This document shows positions 15,780 through 23,943 of a DNA stretch of 64,000 nucleotides, piece by piece; the first letter of the stretch is position 1, and every line of letters starts with the position of its first letter. The notes below the pieces were generated by a model, which did not search any database, was not told the DNA's origin, and saw nothing but the letters and a program-made list of their open reading frames with translations. Made by a program: the position numbers and the translations under genes. The stretch comes from Neoroseomonas oryzicola (GTDB lineage: Bacteria > Pseudomonadota > Alphaproteobacteria > Acetobacterales > Acetobacteraceae), in assembly GCF_012163135.1 (NCBI RefSeq), contig NZ_JAAVUP010000002.1, positions 124,001-188,000 of the forward strand, read 5' to 3'.

Positions 15780-16375
15780 TGGCGCCTAACGTCGATGCGC
15801 CCTTGCAGCACCGCCCGAAAGAGGCGCTGCTGCATATCGAGGCCGATGCGCCGCTCAGCGATCCGCTGCTCCTCGATGCCAATGCGATTGGTCGGATCTT
15901 GCTCGGCAAGGCACCGCCTATCCTGCGGGCGCGTCTCGAGGCGGGCGATGCCTGGATGGCCGCGCCAGGTGCAAGCGAGGTCGAGCATCTGATCGCACGC
16001 CTCGATCCGACGAAGCCGGATTCTGCGCGGACCATCGCGAAACTCCGTGACATGCTCGATCAGGTCGCGCCGACGCACATCCTCGTCCCAGATGCTGCAG
16101 CATGGTCGGCGGCTGCGCGAATGGCAGGAACCATCGTACGACGGAACGGCGGTCCGACGCGGAAGGTAGCGCCTGGGGAGCGGATCGAGTTGGTAAACGA
16201 CTGCCTGACAGCGATTGTGACTGCAGCGGCGGGCGGAACGGTGGTCACGAATGACCTCGATTTCGACCTCATCCAGCAATTGATGCCGGACCTTCGTGTG
16301 GTCTTCTTCGGCCATGCGATAGAGGCCGGGCCAGCCTCGGAGGGGACGGGGCAGGCGACGGGACCACGCATCTAG
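15779..16375 (+). CDS. PIN-domain protein (VapC-like ribonuclease)
   Basis: This 198-residue protein shows the acidic residues of a PIN nuclease: Asp33 in LLLDANAIGRIL, Glu67/Glu69 in ASEVEHLIARL, Asp141 in LVNDCLTAIV and the TNDLDFDLI motif near residues 157-165. The following strand LRVVFF is also typical. PIN toxins cleave RNA using a metal held by these acids. It is longer than a standard VapC (about 130 residues), with an extra 25 residues at the N-terminus and a tail after the last strand. It is translationally coupled to the gene before it. Confidence 0.78.
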   Translation: MAPNVDAPLQHRPKEALLHIEADAPLSDPLLLDANAIGRILLGKAPPILRARLEAGDAWMAAPGASEVEHLIARLDPTKPDSARTIAKLRDMLDQVAPTHILVPDAAAWSAAARMAGTIVRRNGGPTRKVAPGERIELVNDCLTAIVTAAAGGTVVTNDLDFDLIQQLMPDLRVVFFGHAIEAGPASEGTGQATGPRI

Positions 16376-16393
16376 ATGTCTCGCTGTTGGTTC

Positions 16394-16472
16394 AGCGGTA
16401 GGGACCGCTCCACCGCCTGGGCCGGGGGAGCGACGAGGCTGGCGGAGGCAGCCCCCGCCGCTGTCGCGGGGG
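16394..16472. terminator. Hairpins between convergent genes
   Basis: AGCGGT-aggg-ACCGCT (16394-16409) and CCCCCGC (16452-16458) pairing with GCGGGGG (16466-16472) lie between the end of the PIN gene and the end of a minus-strand gene. They probably separate the convergent transcripts, though no T-run is seen. Confidence 0.45.
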
Positions 16473-16520
16473 GTCCAGGCTCGGCCGGCGCCTAATTGCC
16501 GGCGCACACTGACAGTTCGC

Positions 16521-16883
16521 TTACAGCCGGGGAAGAAGGTTGGCGCGCGTCTCCGGCGTGGGCCCGTCCCGATCGCGGGCGAAGCTGCCCCGGGTGTCCG
16601 CGGTGACCTGCGCGACGATCTTCCGTCCGCCACACATCGAGCAGCGCAGACGGTTGGCAATGCCGCGGATGGTCATGGTGCGCCCGAACCTCGCGATGGC
16701 GGGACGGAAGCCGAGGTCCACCAGTCGCTGGCAGCCACGCTCGCCGGAACAGGTGAAGGTGAGCCAGTAGGCGTCTGCGCTGGCCTCGTAGGCGGCCAGG
16801 ATCAGCGAGCCGTCTTCGCCGAGGAACGGCGAGGGCGCCTCCCAGGATCTGCGTTCGCGGGGAGGCGGGACGGCTTCGGCCAT
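16521..16883 (-). CDS. Small zinc-ribbon-like protein
   Basis: The gene encodes 120 residues with four cysteines in two pairs, CSGERGC and LRCSMCGGRKIVAQVTADTR, consistent with a small metal-binding fold. The N-terminus is Pro/Arg-rich, and the middle contains SADAYWLTFTCSGE. Similar small CxxC proteins with MTIRGIANRLRCSMCG-type segments are common in alphaproteobacterial mobile DNA and have no known function. It lies 91 bp after the membrane protein gene on the same strand and may be co-transcribed. The first Met at 16883 gives the whole conserved part. Confidence 0.68.
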   Translation of the reverse strand: MAEAVPPPRERRSWEAPSPFLGEDGSLILAAYEASADAYWLTFTCSGERGCQRLVDLGFRPAIARFGRTMTIRGIANRLRCSMCGGRKIVAQVTADTRGSFARDRDGPTPETRANLLPRL

Positions 16884-16974
16884 GGAGACATTGTAGCGCG
16901 GCCGGATCCGGGTTCATCTGGCGCCGGCGGTGCCTGGTCCTCGTTGCGGACTTAGAGATCAAAGACCCACTCAT

Positions 16975-18057
16975 TCATTCTAGATCGACGAGGCCGCTTC
17001 GCGCATCGATCGGCGGCAAAGGAAGTGGCTCGACGTTCAACACAACTGCATCCACGTACCTGCTGCGCAAGAGTCTCGCAGACAGTCGCACCTTGATCGG
17101 GCGCTTGCTCCATTCCGCCTCTTGAATTGCCGAGCGGTGGTCTCCCGAGATCAGCGCGTCCTGTAGGGTGGCGGTGACCTCGCGATCGTTTTCGACGTCG
17201 GTGAAGGTGACCCGAAAGCCATCTTGCACGGTCGTGTCGACCTTCGAGACACGATAGATGCCGGTGAAGGTGATAGGGGTCCCTTGCTGCCTACGTTGTG
17301 CCGTCACTTCAGATGCAAGGTCGGGACTGATCTTGACGCCCTGTACCGTACCGCCCTCCTCGTCGCCGATGGCCTTCACCATTTGCTGTCGTGCCGAATC
17401 CACAGCGGCCTCAACGTCCCCTAGAATCGGCACGCGCGATACGGCCTGAGCAAGGATCGCGGTCTGCTTGATGTTGTGTTCGAGCAGCGCACGCTGCGCG
17501 TCCAAGAATGCGGTTCGTTCGCCCTTTTCGGCATCGACTTTCCGCTCCTCGAGTTCGACCTTTCGCAGGTCGACTCGGCTGGTTAACCAAGCTCGAAGCG
17601 CGGTAACGCCGCCGCATATGAGGGCGACGCCCAGGATCGCGATTAGGATTTCCGTTGAGCTCATTTTCGCCACCACGCTAGCGCCGATGTTCTCGATCAC
17701 CTTACCGAGGGCCGCAGAGTACTCGCTGCTCCCCTTCGTCACGACGACCCGAAACTCAAGGTGCTCGCGTTCGGCCCTTGTGAGGCTGCGCAAGTCGCCC
17801 GTCTCGGCGTTGAGCAGCATATATGCACGATAGACCGACGTTTGGAGTTCGATGAACGCGGCCATCATCGTTGGCGAGATAGACCCCTCGACCGGCGTCT
17901 CCGGAAGATAGATTTCGATTTTGGGCCAGCCCTTTAAATCAATGCGGGGAGGCCCTTCGAGAGCCGCTACGTGAGGCTCCTCAGCCAACAACCTCTCCAA
18001 TAGCGCAAACGCTTCATCCTCATTCGTCACGACGAACGTACGAGCCGATTCGCTCAT
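16975..18057 (-). CDS. Single-pass membrane protein with coiled coil, cargo of the element
   Basis: This 360-residue protein has no family I recognise. Residues 1-125 are a soluble alpha/beta region (TFVVTNEDEAFALLERLL, GWPKIEIYLPETP, HLEFRVVVTKGSSEYSAAL). One membrane segment spans about 135-158 (ILIAILGVALICGGVTALRA). A charged coiled coil follows (160-205), and the C-terminal 120 residues are beta-rich (TFTGIYRVSKVDTTVQDGFRV). The gene is less GC-rich than its surroundings and sits alone on the opposite strand at the att end, the usual place for cargo such as anti-phage genes. That function is speculative. Confidence 0.75.
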   Translation of the reverse strand: MSESARTFVVTNEDEAFALLERLLAEEPHVAALEGPPRIDLKGWPKIEIYLPETPVEGSISPTMMAAFIELQTSVYRAYMLLNAETGDLRSLTRAEREHLEFRVVVTKGSSEYSAALGKVIENIGASVVAKMSSTEILIAILGVALICGGVTALRAWLTSRVDLRKVELEERKVDAEKGERTAFLDAQRALLEHNIKQTAILAQAVSRVPILGDVEAAVDSARQQMVKAIGDEEGGTVQGVKISPDLASEVTAQRRQQGTPITFTGIYRVSKVDTTVQDGFRVTFTDVENDREVTATLQDALISGDHRSAIQEAEWSKRPIKVRLSARLLRSRYVDAVVLNVEPLPLPPIDARSGLVDLE

Positions 18058-18333
18058 GGCTGTTCAAGCTGCTCCCAAGTTGCGCATGCAACCACAGCGC
18101 AAATATCTTCGTGAATCAATTCTACAAATATTGCTCGATTCCGCTCGAAGGACGTGATCTGAGCTTATTTTCCATCGGACCAGCCTGCACTGTTGGCCGG
18201 CTGGCTCCCACCGCGAGGGGCTTGATCCGCAGTCGGCGATGGGCTCAAAGCGCAATCTCTAGATTGCGGGCAGAATTGTGGGTTGTTCATGAACGCGCGG
18301 GTCTGTCTATTCAATTTATTCAGAGTATGACGG
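18058..18333. other. Gene-free att-proximal region with two palindromes
   Basis: This 276-bp AT-richer stretch has no credible gene. It holds GTTGC-gcat-GCAAC (18079-18092), 22 bp upstream of the minus-strand membrane protein start, a likely operator. It also holds the perfect 8-bp palindrome CGCAATCT-ct-AGATTGCG (18251-18268), 66 bp inside attR, a candidate recombination arm site. Confidence 0.5.
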
Positions 18334-18349
18334 CCTCCCTGTCCGCCAG
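18334..18349 (+). repeat. attR: 16-bp direct repeat
   Basis: CCTCCCTGTCCGCCAG matches positions 5855-5870 exactly. It is followed by TTTTTCCC, which was probably the original tRNA terminator region before insertion. It marks the right end of the element; the chromosomal regulator gene ends 64 bp further on. Confidence 0.88.
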
Positions 18350-18412
18350 TTTTTCCCTTGATTTCAATCTTCTAGATCGCCGCAACTGCGCGGCGCGCGA
18401 TGGCGCGGCGGC

Positions 18413-21280
18413 TCATCGCGCCGCGCGGCGCTGCGTCCTCGCGTCGCCATGCTCGAACGTCGCGAGCAGCGCGGCCCCGCGCCGCACATCGCCGGTCGCG
18501 AATCCTTCCGTGAAGCGGCCGAGCACCGGGGCGAGCAGGCCGTGCGCCTCCGCACCGCGGCGCTGCGCGGCGAGCAGCCCGGCGCCGCTCGTCGCGGCGC
18601 GCAGTTCCCAGGCGGGCACGCCCTGTTCACGCGCCAGCGCCAGGGATACGTGGAACAGGTCCTCGGCGCCGGGGCGCGCGAGGGCGATGAGCGCCTCCCC
18701 CTTCAGGCGCAGCAATTCGGGGAGGCACCAGCGCTCGCCGGTCGCCTCGCAGCGCGCCAGCGCCTCCTCGACGACGGCGAGGCCGTCCTCCGCCTGGCGC
18801 TGCGCGGCCAGGCAGTCGCCCAGCGCGGCGAGGAAGGCGGTCAGGTACTGCGTGAACTGCGCCCGGCGGAGTTCCTCCACCGCAGCGCGCAGCATGGGCA
18901 ACCCGGCCTCGGGGCGTCCGGTGCGGGCGAGAAACTCGCCCTCGAATCCGTCGGCATAGGCGCGCCAGACATCGAGCGCCTGCGCGCCGGTATGCCGGCG
19001 CAGCAGTGCGAGATACCGTTCGGCCGCGGCGTGGTCGCCGGCAAGCAGCGCGACCGGACAGGCCGATTGGGCGAGCACGTTGCACAGCGACAGCGTGTGG
19101 TTGAGCGCGATGGCGCGCGCCACGCTCGCCTCGACCTCCTGCAGCGCCTGGTCGGCGAAGCCCTGCAGCCACAGGATGCGCGCGCGGGTGATGCGTGCGG
19201 TGACGAGCTGGTCGAACTGATAGCGCACCACATGCGAACGCCGCGACGGGGCGACGTAGCGCTCGATCATGTGGTCGATATGCGCCCGCGCGCGCGCCTG
19301 CTCGCCGAGGAAATGCAGCGAGGCGCCGGTCATGCGTTCGCCGACGAGGCGGTCCGTCGCGTCGGCCTCGGCGGAGGCCATCAGGGCGCGGAAGCGGTCG
19401 GCGATGGCAAGAGCCTCGCGGAAGGCGCCGTGGTTGGTGCGATCGGCCCACAGCGCCCAGAGCGCGCGCTGCTGGTAGTCGCGGTCGCCGAGTGATTCGG
19501 CGAGCTCGAGCGCCGCGCGCCAGGCCGCCGTGCTGCGATCCACCCGACCGATCGCGTACATCTGCGTCCATCCCAGCGCAGCGTGCAGCTGCATGCGCCG
19601 GCGGTCGTCGGCCGGCTGGCCGGGGCCAAGCGCGGCGAGGGCGCGCTCCGCCCAGGCGATGCCTTCGTCGACGAGCGAGAGCTGGAACCACAGCGGCACG
19701 GCCGCGACGGTCAGCGCGACGCCGAGGCCCGGATCGCCGCCGGGCGCGAAGGCCCAGACCAGCGCGGCCCGCAGGTCGTCGACACGGCGGGCATAGGTGC
19801 GGAGCCATTCGGCGGTCGGCCGGGTCTCCCACTCGGCGGCCGCCTGTTCGAACAGGGCGCGGTGGAAGGCGGCGTGGCATTGCGCGGCGCAGGCGGTCTC
19901 GCCGCTTTCCTCGAGCCTTTCGCGCGCATAGGCGCGGGTGGTGTCGAGCAGCCGGTAGGTCACGCCGACGTCGCCCGCGTCCGTCGCGATCAGCGACTTG
20001 GCGACGAGGCAGGCCATGTCGTCGTCGAAGCCGGCCTCATCGGCCGGGGGGCGCTGCGCGACGGCACGCGCGCCGGCGAGGGTGAAGCCCCCGGCGAAGA
20101 CCGCCAGGCGCCGCAGGATCGCCTTCTCCGGTTCCGTCAGCGTGCCGTAGCTCCAGTCCAGCGCGGCGCGCAGCGTCTGGTGGCGCGGCAGGGCGGTGCG
20201 GCGCCCGCGCATGAGCACGCGCAGCCGGTCGTCGAGCAGCCGCGCGAGCTCCTGCAGCCCGAAGGCGTCCATGCGTCCGGCCGCGAGCTCGATGGCAAGT
20301 GCGATGCCGTCGAGACGGCGGCAGATGTCGGCGACCAGCGGGGCCTGCGCGTCGGTCAACGTGAAGCCGCCGAGCGTCGCGGCGGCGCGCTCGACGAACA
20401 GCTGCACCGAGGGGAAGCGCATCGCTTCGGCGGCGGTGAGCGCCGGGATCGCCGGCGGCAGGCCGAGGGGCGGCATCCGCTGCACCCATTCACCCTCGGC
20501 GCGCAGCGCCTCGCGGCTCGTCGCGAGGATGGCCGATCCGGGCGCGCCGCGCAGCAGCACCTCGGCGAGATGCGCCGCGGACTCGACCACGTGTTCGCAG
20601 CTGTCGAGGAGGATGAGGTGCCGCCTTCCCTGCACGGCGGCGAGCAGCCCCTCGGTGTGTCGCTCGGCGCGGATCGCGAGGCCAAGGGCGGCGGTCACGG
20701 CGCTCGAGACGAGCAGCGGGTCGCTCACCGGGGCAAGGTCGACGAGGACCGCGCCGTCGGGAAAGGCGGTGGTGAGCGTCTCGGCCACGGCGAGCGCGAC
20801 GGTCGTCTTGCCGATGCCTCCCGGGCCGACGATGGTCACGAGGCGTCGCTGGCGCAGATGCGCGGCGAGGTCGCGCACCATCTCCTCACGCCCGATCAGG
20901 CGCGTGAGTGGCGTTGGCAGTGTGGTGCTGCCGTGTGGCTCGGCGGATGCCGCGGCGGCCATCGGCGTGCCGAGCGTGCCGACGAAGCTGTAGCCGCGGC
21001 CCGGCACGTTCATCACGAGGCGCCGGCCGTCCTGCCCGTCGCGCAGCGCCTTGCGCAGAGCGGCGACATGCACGCGCAGGCTCGCTTCCTCGACCGTGGT
21101 GTCGGGCCAGGCGCGCGCGATGAGATCGTCCTTGGGCACCACCTCGCCCGCGCGCTCGACGAGCGCGATGAGGATATCGAGCGCACGGCTGCCGACCGGC
21201 ACCGGCCGACCACCCTCGAGGAGGAGGCGACGATCGGGGTCGAGTTGGAACTCGCCGAAGGTGAGCACGCGCCCGGACAC
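18413..21280 (-). CDS. Winged-helix regulator with NB-ARC-like ATPase and TPR region
   Basis: This 955-residue transcription regulator is related in build to AfsR/MalT-type STAND proteins. Residues 1-100 are an OmpR-type winged helix (LTFGEFQLDPDRRLLLEGGR, then LRVHVAALRKALRDGQDGRR and VPGRGYSFVG). An ATPase module follows: LTRLIGREEMV, Walker A VGPGGIGKTTVA and Walker B HLILLDSCEHV. From about residue 480 the chain is helical and TPR-like (RAYARERLEESGETACAAQ, then LAEVEASVARAI-type helices). The start is GTG 21280. It is divergent from the esterase-amidohydrolase operon and probably controls it in response to a ligand bound by the TPR region. Confidence 0.9.
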   Translation of the reverse strand: MSGRVLTFGEFQLDPDRRLLLEGGRPVPVGSRALDILIALVERAGEVVPKDDLIARAWPDTTVEEASLRVHVAALRKALRDGQDGRRLVMNVPGRGYSFVGTLGTPMAAAASAEPHGSTTLPTPLTRLIGREEMVRDLAAHLRQRRLVTIVGPGGIGKTTVALAVAETLTTAFPDGAVLVDLAPVSDPLLVSSAVTAALGLAIRAERHTEGLLAAVQGRRHLILLDSCEHVVESAAHLAEVLLRGAPGSAILATSREALRAEGEWVQRMPPLGLPPAIPALTAAEAMRFPSVQLFVERAAATLGGFTLTDAQAPLVADICRRLDGIALAIELAAGRMDAFGLQELARLLDDRLRVLMRGRRTALPRHQTLRAALDWSYGTLTEPEKAILRRLAVFAGGFTLAGARAVAQRPPADEAGFDDDMACLVAKSLIATDAGDVGVTYRLLDTTRAYARERLEESGETACAAQCHAAFHRALFEQAAAEWETRPTAEWLRTYARRVDDLRAALVWAFAPGGDPGLGVALTVAAVPLWFQLSLVDEGIAWAERALAALGPGQPADDRRRMQLHAALGWTQMYAIGRVDRSTAAWRAALELAESLGDRDYQQRALWALWADRTNHGAFREALAIADRFRALMASAEADATDRLVGERMTGASLHFLGEQARARAHIDHMIERYVAPSRRSHVVRYQFDQLVTARITRARILWLQGFADQALQEVEASVARAIALNHTLSLCNVLAQSACPVALLAGDHAAAERYLALLRRHTGAQALDVWRAYADGFEGEFLARTGRPEAGLPMLRAAVEELRRAQFTQYLTAFLAALGDCLAAQRQAEDGLAVVEEALARCEATGERWCLPELLRLKGEALIALARPGAEDLFHVSLALAREQGVPAWELRAATSGAGLLAAQRRGAEAHGLLAPVLGRFTEGFATGDVRRGAALLATFEHGDARTQRRAAR

Positions 21281-21318
21281 GCCTGCTGGTCTCCTTGCCT
21301 TGTCCGCTGCGCGCGCAG

Positions 21319-21346
21319 TTTGCGTCAGCGAACACGGATTTGCATC
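21319..21346. promoter_or_regulatory. TTTGCRTC direct repeats in the divergent promoter region
   Basis: TTTGCGTC (21319-21326) and TTTGCATC (21339-21346) are spaced exactly 20 bp apart in the 135-bp gap between the divergent regulator and esterase-like genes. OmpR-type winged helices bind direct repeats, so this is a candidate operator. Confidence 0.4.
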
Positions 21347-21415
21347 GCTTAACTCGCGCCGTGAAGCCCGGTCGCGGAAGGTTCACGCGACGCCGCAGGA
21401 CGAGGGACCGCGCGA

Positions 21416-22393
21416 GTGATCGGATCGGAGGCATCCTGCCGTGGCGCTGCCCATGTGCTCGATACCGCAGTCGCCGCCTTCCTGGCCGGGATCGCGCGCG
21501 ACGGGACCGGGCCGATGGCCGCCGCGGACATCGCTGGCACGCGCGCCGCGCTGGCGCGGCTGCAATCCGTGCCGGTCGATGCGCCGCAGATCAGTATCGA
21601 GGATCTCGACATTCCCGTCGGCCCCACTGGACACGTGGGCATCCGCATCCTGCGGCCAGCGATCGCGAACGGCCGGCCACTACCCTTCGTCCTGTATCTG
21701 CATGGTGGCGGATGGATCATGGGCGGCAGGGATACCCATGACCGGCTGATGCGCGACCTCGCCGACGGCAGCGGCGCCGCGGTCGTCTGCGTCGACTACA
21801 CGCTGGCGCCCGAGGCGACTTATCCGGTGCAGATCGAGCAGGCACACGCCGCGCTGCGATACCTCGCGGCGCATGCGGCGGACCATCGGCTGGATGCGTC
21901 GCGCATCGCCGTCGCCGGGGACTGCGCGGGCGGCACCATGGCCGCTGCGGTGGCGATGCTGGCCAAGCAGCGGCGCGGCCCCGAGATTGCCTTCCAGCTG
22001 ATGTTCTACCCGATCCTCGCCGAGCTCGAGGCGACCGACGATGCGTCCGCGCCCTGGCTGAACCGCGCGACGATCTGCCGCTACATCGATGCGGCCTTCC
22101 CCGATCCGGCGAGCCGCCGGCTTCCGACGGCCTTCCCGTTGCTGGCCACGACCGAGGCGCTGAACGACCTGCCGCCGGCGCTCGTGATCGTCGCGGAGGC
22201 CGATCCGCTGTGCGGCCAGGGCGAGGAATACGCGCGTCGCCTGGTTGAGGCCGGGGTGCGCGCCACCGCCACGCGGCACCTCGGCACCATTCACGATTTC
22301 GTGGCGCTGAACGCGCTGGCCGACACCCCCGCGGCGCGCGGCGCGATCGCAGAGGCGACCGCAGCGCTGCGCCAGGCGCTTTACGGACCCTAG
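21416..22393 (+). CDS. HSL-family alpha/beta hydrolase with Cys in the nucleophile position
   Basis: This 325-residue protein is of the hormone-sensitive-lipase type (alpha/beta hydrolase fold 3). The oxyanion motif is HGGGW at residues 96-100 and DYTLAPEATYP follows. The nucleophile elbow, normally GDSAGG, reads GDCAGG with Cys170 (TGC at 21923). The other triad members are in place: Asp263 in EADPLCGQ and His293 in TIHDFVALN. The start is GTG 21416; a shorter start at an in-frame Met near 21515 is possible. It is the first gene of a six-gene run. A Cys-Asp-His triad is known from dienelactone hydrolase, so some activity may remain, but this is not a standard esterase. Confidence 0.86.
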   Translation: MIGSEASCRGAAHVLDTAVAAFLAGIARDGTGPMAAADIAGTRAALARLQSVPVDAPQISIEDLDIPVGPTGHVGIRILRPAIANGRPLPFVLYLHGGGWIMGGRDTHDRLMRDLADGSGAAVVCVDYTLAPEATYPVQIEQAHAALRYLAAHAADHRLDASRIAVAGDCAGGTMAAAVAMLAKQRRGPEIAFQLMFYPILAELEATDDASAPWLNRATICRYIDAAFPDPASRRLPTAFPLLATTEALNDLPPALVIVAEADPLCGQGEEYARRLVEAGVRATATRHLGTIHDFVALNALADTPAARGAIAEATAALRQALYGP

Positions 22394-22429
22394 CGGCGCC
22401 GACGGCGCCCGCACCGACAGGAGAACCCC

Positions 22430-23083
22430 ATGCCGACCGCCACGCCGACCCCGGGCCGATTGCTGCTTTCCCCGGGGGACCACACGCTCATCATGATCGA
22501 CTTCCAGTCGCAGATGTCCTTCGCGACCAAGTCGATCGACGCGGTGAACCTGCGCAACAACGCGGCGCTGGTGGCCCATGCCGCCGCGGGGTTCGGCGTC
22601 TCGACCATCCTGACGACGGTCGCGGAGAAGAGCTTCTCCGGCCCGATGTTCTCCGAGATCACCGATGCCTTTCCGGGCCAGGCGATGCTCGACCGCACCT
22701 CGATGAACACCTGGGAGGATGCGTCGGTGATCGCGAAGGTCAACGCGATCGGCAAGGCGCGCATCGTGCTCGCAGGGCTCTGGACCAGCGTGTGCATCGT
22801 GGGTCCCGCGCTGTCGGCGATCGACCAGGGGTTCGAGGTCACGGTCATCGCCGATGCCTGCGGCGACGTGTCGGCGGAAGCGCATGACCGCGCCATGGAC
22901 CGCATGGTGCAGGCCGGCGCCAAGCCGATGACCTCCCTGCAATACCTGCTCGAGCTGCAGCGCGACTGGGCGCGCGGCGAGACCTACGAGCTGACCACCG
23001 GAATCGCGAAGCGCTTCGGCGGCGCCTATGGCCTCGGCATCATCTACGCCAAGTCCATGTTCGGCGCCGCCGAAGGCCATTGA
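22430..23083 (+). CDS. Isochorismatase-like hydrolase, YcaC type
   Basis: This 217-residue cysteine hydrolase fold protein has the nucleophile Cys122 in LWTSVCIVGPALSAIDQGFE and Asp24 in LIMIDFQSQM. The stretches RTSMNTWEDASV, AIGKARIVLAG and RAMDRMVQAGAKPMTS match the YcaC branch, whose members form octamers and have no agreed substrate. CAGGAGA precedes ATG 22430. It is the second gene of the operon divergent from the ATPase regulator. It probably hydrolyses an amide, but the substrate is unknown. Confidence 0.9.
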   Translation: MPTATPTPGRLLLSPGDHTLIMIDFQSQMSFATKSIDAVNLRNNAALVAHAAAGFGVSTILTTVAEKSFSGPMFSEITDAFPGQAMLDRTSMNTWEDASVIAKVNAIGKARIVLAGLWTSVCIVGPALSAIDQGFEVTVIADACGDVSAEAHDRAMDRMVQAGAKPMTSLQYLLELQRDWARGETYELTTGIAKRFGGAYGLGIIYAKSMFGAAEGH

Positions 23084-23100
23084 GGGAAAGGAGCCCCAAC

Positions 23101-23937
23101 ATGCCCTTCGTCACCACCGCCGACGGCGTCGAGATCTTCTACAAGGACTGGGGTCCGAAGGACGCCCAGCCCATCGTCTTCCACCATGGATGGCCGCTCA
23201 GCGGCGATGACTGGGATGCCCAGATGCTGTTCTTCCTCGGCAAGGGCTTCCGCGTCGTCGCGCATGACCGGCGCGGGCATGGGCGTTCGACCCAGGTCGG
23301 CGGCGGGCACGACATGGATCACTACGCGGCGGATGCTGCTTCCGTGGTGAAGCAGCTCGACCTGACGAACGCCGTGCATGTCGGCCATTCCACCGGCGGC
23401 GGTGAGGCGTTGCACTACACCGTGAAGCACGGACAGCCGCAGGGCCGCGTCGCGAAGCTGGTCATCATCGGGGCGGTGCCGCCGATCATGCTCAAGACCG
23501 CGTCCAATCCCGGCGGACTGCCGATCGAGGTGTTCGACGGGTTCCGCGCGGCGCTTGCGGCGAACCGCGCGCAGTTCTTCCTCGACGTGCCGGCGGGCCC
23601 CTTCTACGGCTACAACCGGCCGGGCGTCGCGACGCAGCCGGGCGTGGTGAGCAACTGGTGGCGCCAGGGCATGATGGGCGGCGCCAAGGCGCATTACGAC
23701 GGCATCAAGGCCTTCTCGGAAACCGACTTCACCGAGGACCTGAAGGCCGTGACGGTGCCGACCCTCGTGATGCATGGCGACGACGACCAGATCGTGCCGA
23801 TCGCGGATTCCGCGCTGCTGTCGGCGAAGCTCGTGACCGGCGCGACGCTCAAGGTCTATCCGGGCTATCCGCACGGGATGTGCACCACGCATGCCGACGT
23901 GATCAACGCCGACCTGCTGGCCTTCATCCAGGGCTGA
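23101..23937 (+). CDS. Alpha/beta hydrolase, non-heme chloroperoxidase type
   Basis: This 278-residue protein is of the cofactor-free haloperoxidase/arylesterase family. The triad is Ser97 in VGHSTGGGE, Asp in VMHGDDDQIVP and His in YPGYPHGM. The oxyanion region HHGWPLSGDDWDAQM and DRRGHGRS are typical. The frame opens at 23080, but GAAAGGAG lies just before ATG 23101, which matches the family start (MPFVTTADGVEIFYKDWG). In vivo these enzymes act as esterases or perhydrolases. Its neighbours suggest work on the same substrate group as the YcaC-like enzyme. Confidence 0.92.
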   Translation: MPFVTTADGVEIFYKDWGPKDAQPIVFHHGWPLSGDDWDAQMLFFLGKGFRVVAHDRRGHGRSTQVGGGHDMDHYAADAASVVKQLDLTNAVHVGHSTGGGEALHYTVKHGQPQGRVAKLVIIGAVPPIMLKTASNPGGLPIEVFDGFRAALAANRAQFFLDVPAGPFYGYNRPGVATQPGVVSNWWRQGMMGGAKAHYDGIKAFSETDFTEDLKAVTVPTLVMHGDDDQIVPIADSALLSAKLVTGATLKVYPGYPHGMCTTHADVINADLLAFIQG

Positions 23938-23943
23938 CACGTC

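Larger units (their letters stand above)
5855..18349 (+). mobile_element. Integrated satellite-like genomic element at tRNA-Ser
   Basis: About 12.5 kb lies between two exact 16-bp repeats (attL in tRNA-Ser, attR at 18334). The content is a tyrosine integrase next to attL, an AlpA-like HTH gene, seven small genes with phage virion-like features, a D5/P4-type helicase, a DUF5681 gene, a serine recombinase, a PIN-domain pair and two minus-strand cargo genes. No capsid, portal, large terminase, tail or lysis gene is present, so self-sufficient phage growth is unlikely. This layout fits a phage satellite or a phage-derived integrative element. The boundaries are seen directly; the satellite interpretation is an inference. 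Confidence 0.85.

Noticed and set aside
16376..16520. tRNA-like or small RNA gene in the GC-rich gap
   Set aside because: It begins with GGTTCAGCGG, which recalls a tRNA arm, but no cloverleaf, anticodon stem or CCA end can be formed; only two hairpins remain.
5855..18349. Interpretation as a complete prophage
   Set aside because: No capsid, portal, large terminase, tail or lysis gene is present, and 12.5 kb is too short.
19583..21352. 589-residue plus-strand frame over the regulator
   Set aside because: Composition is that of a shadow frame; the minus-strand wHTH-ATPase is unambiguous.
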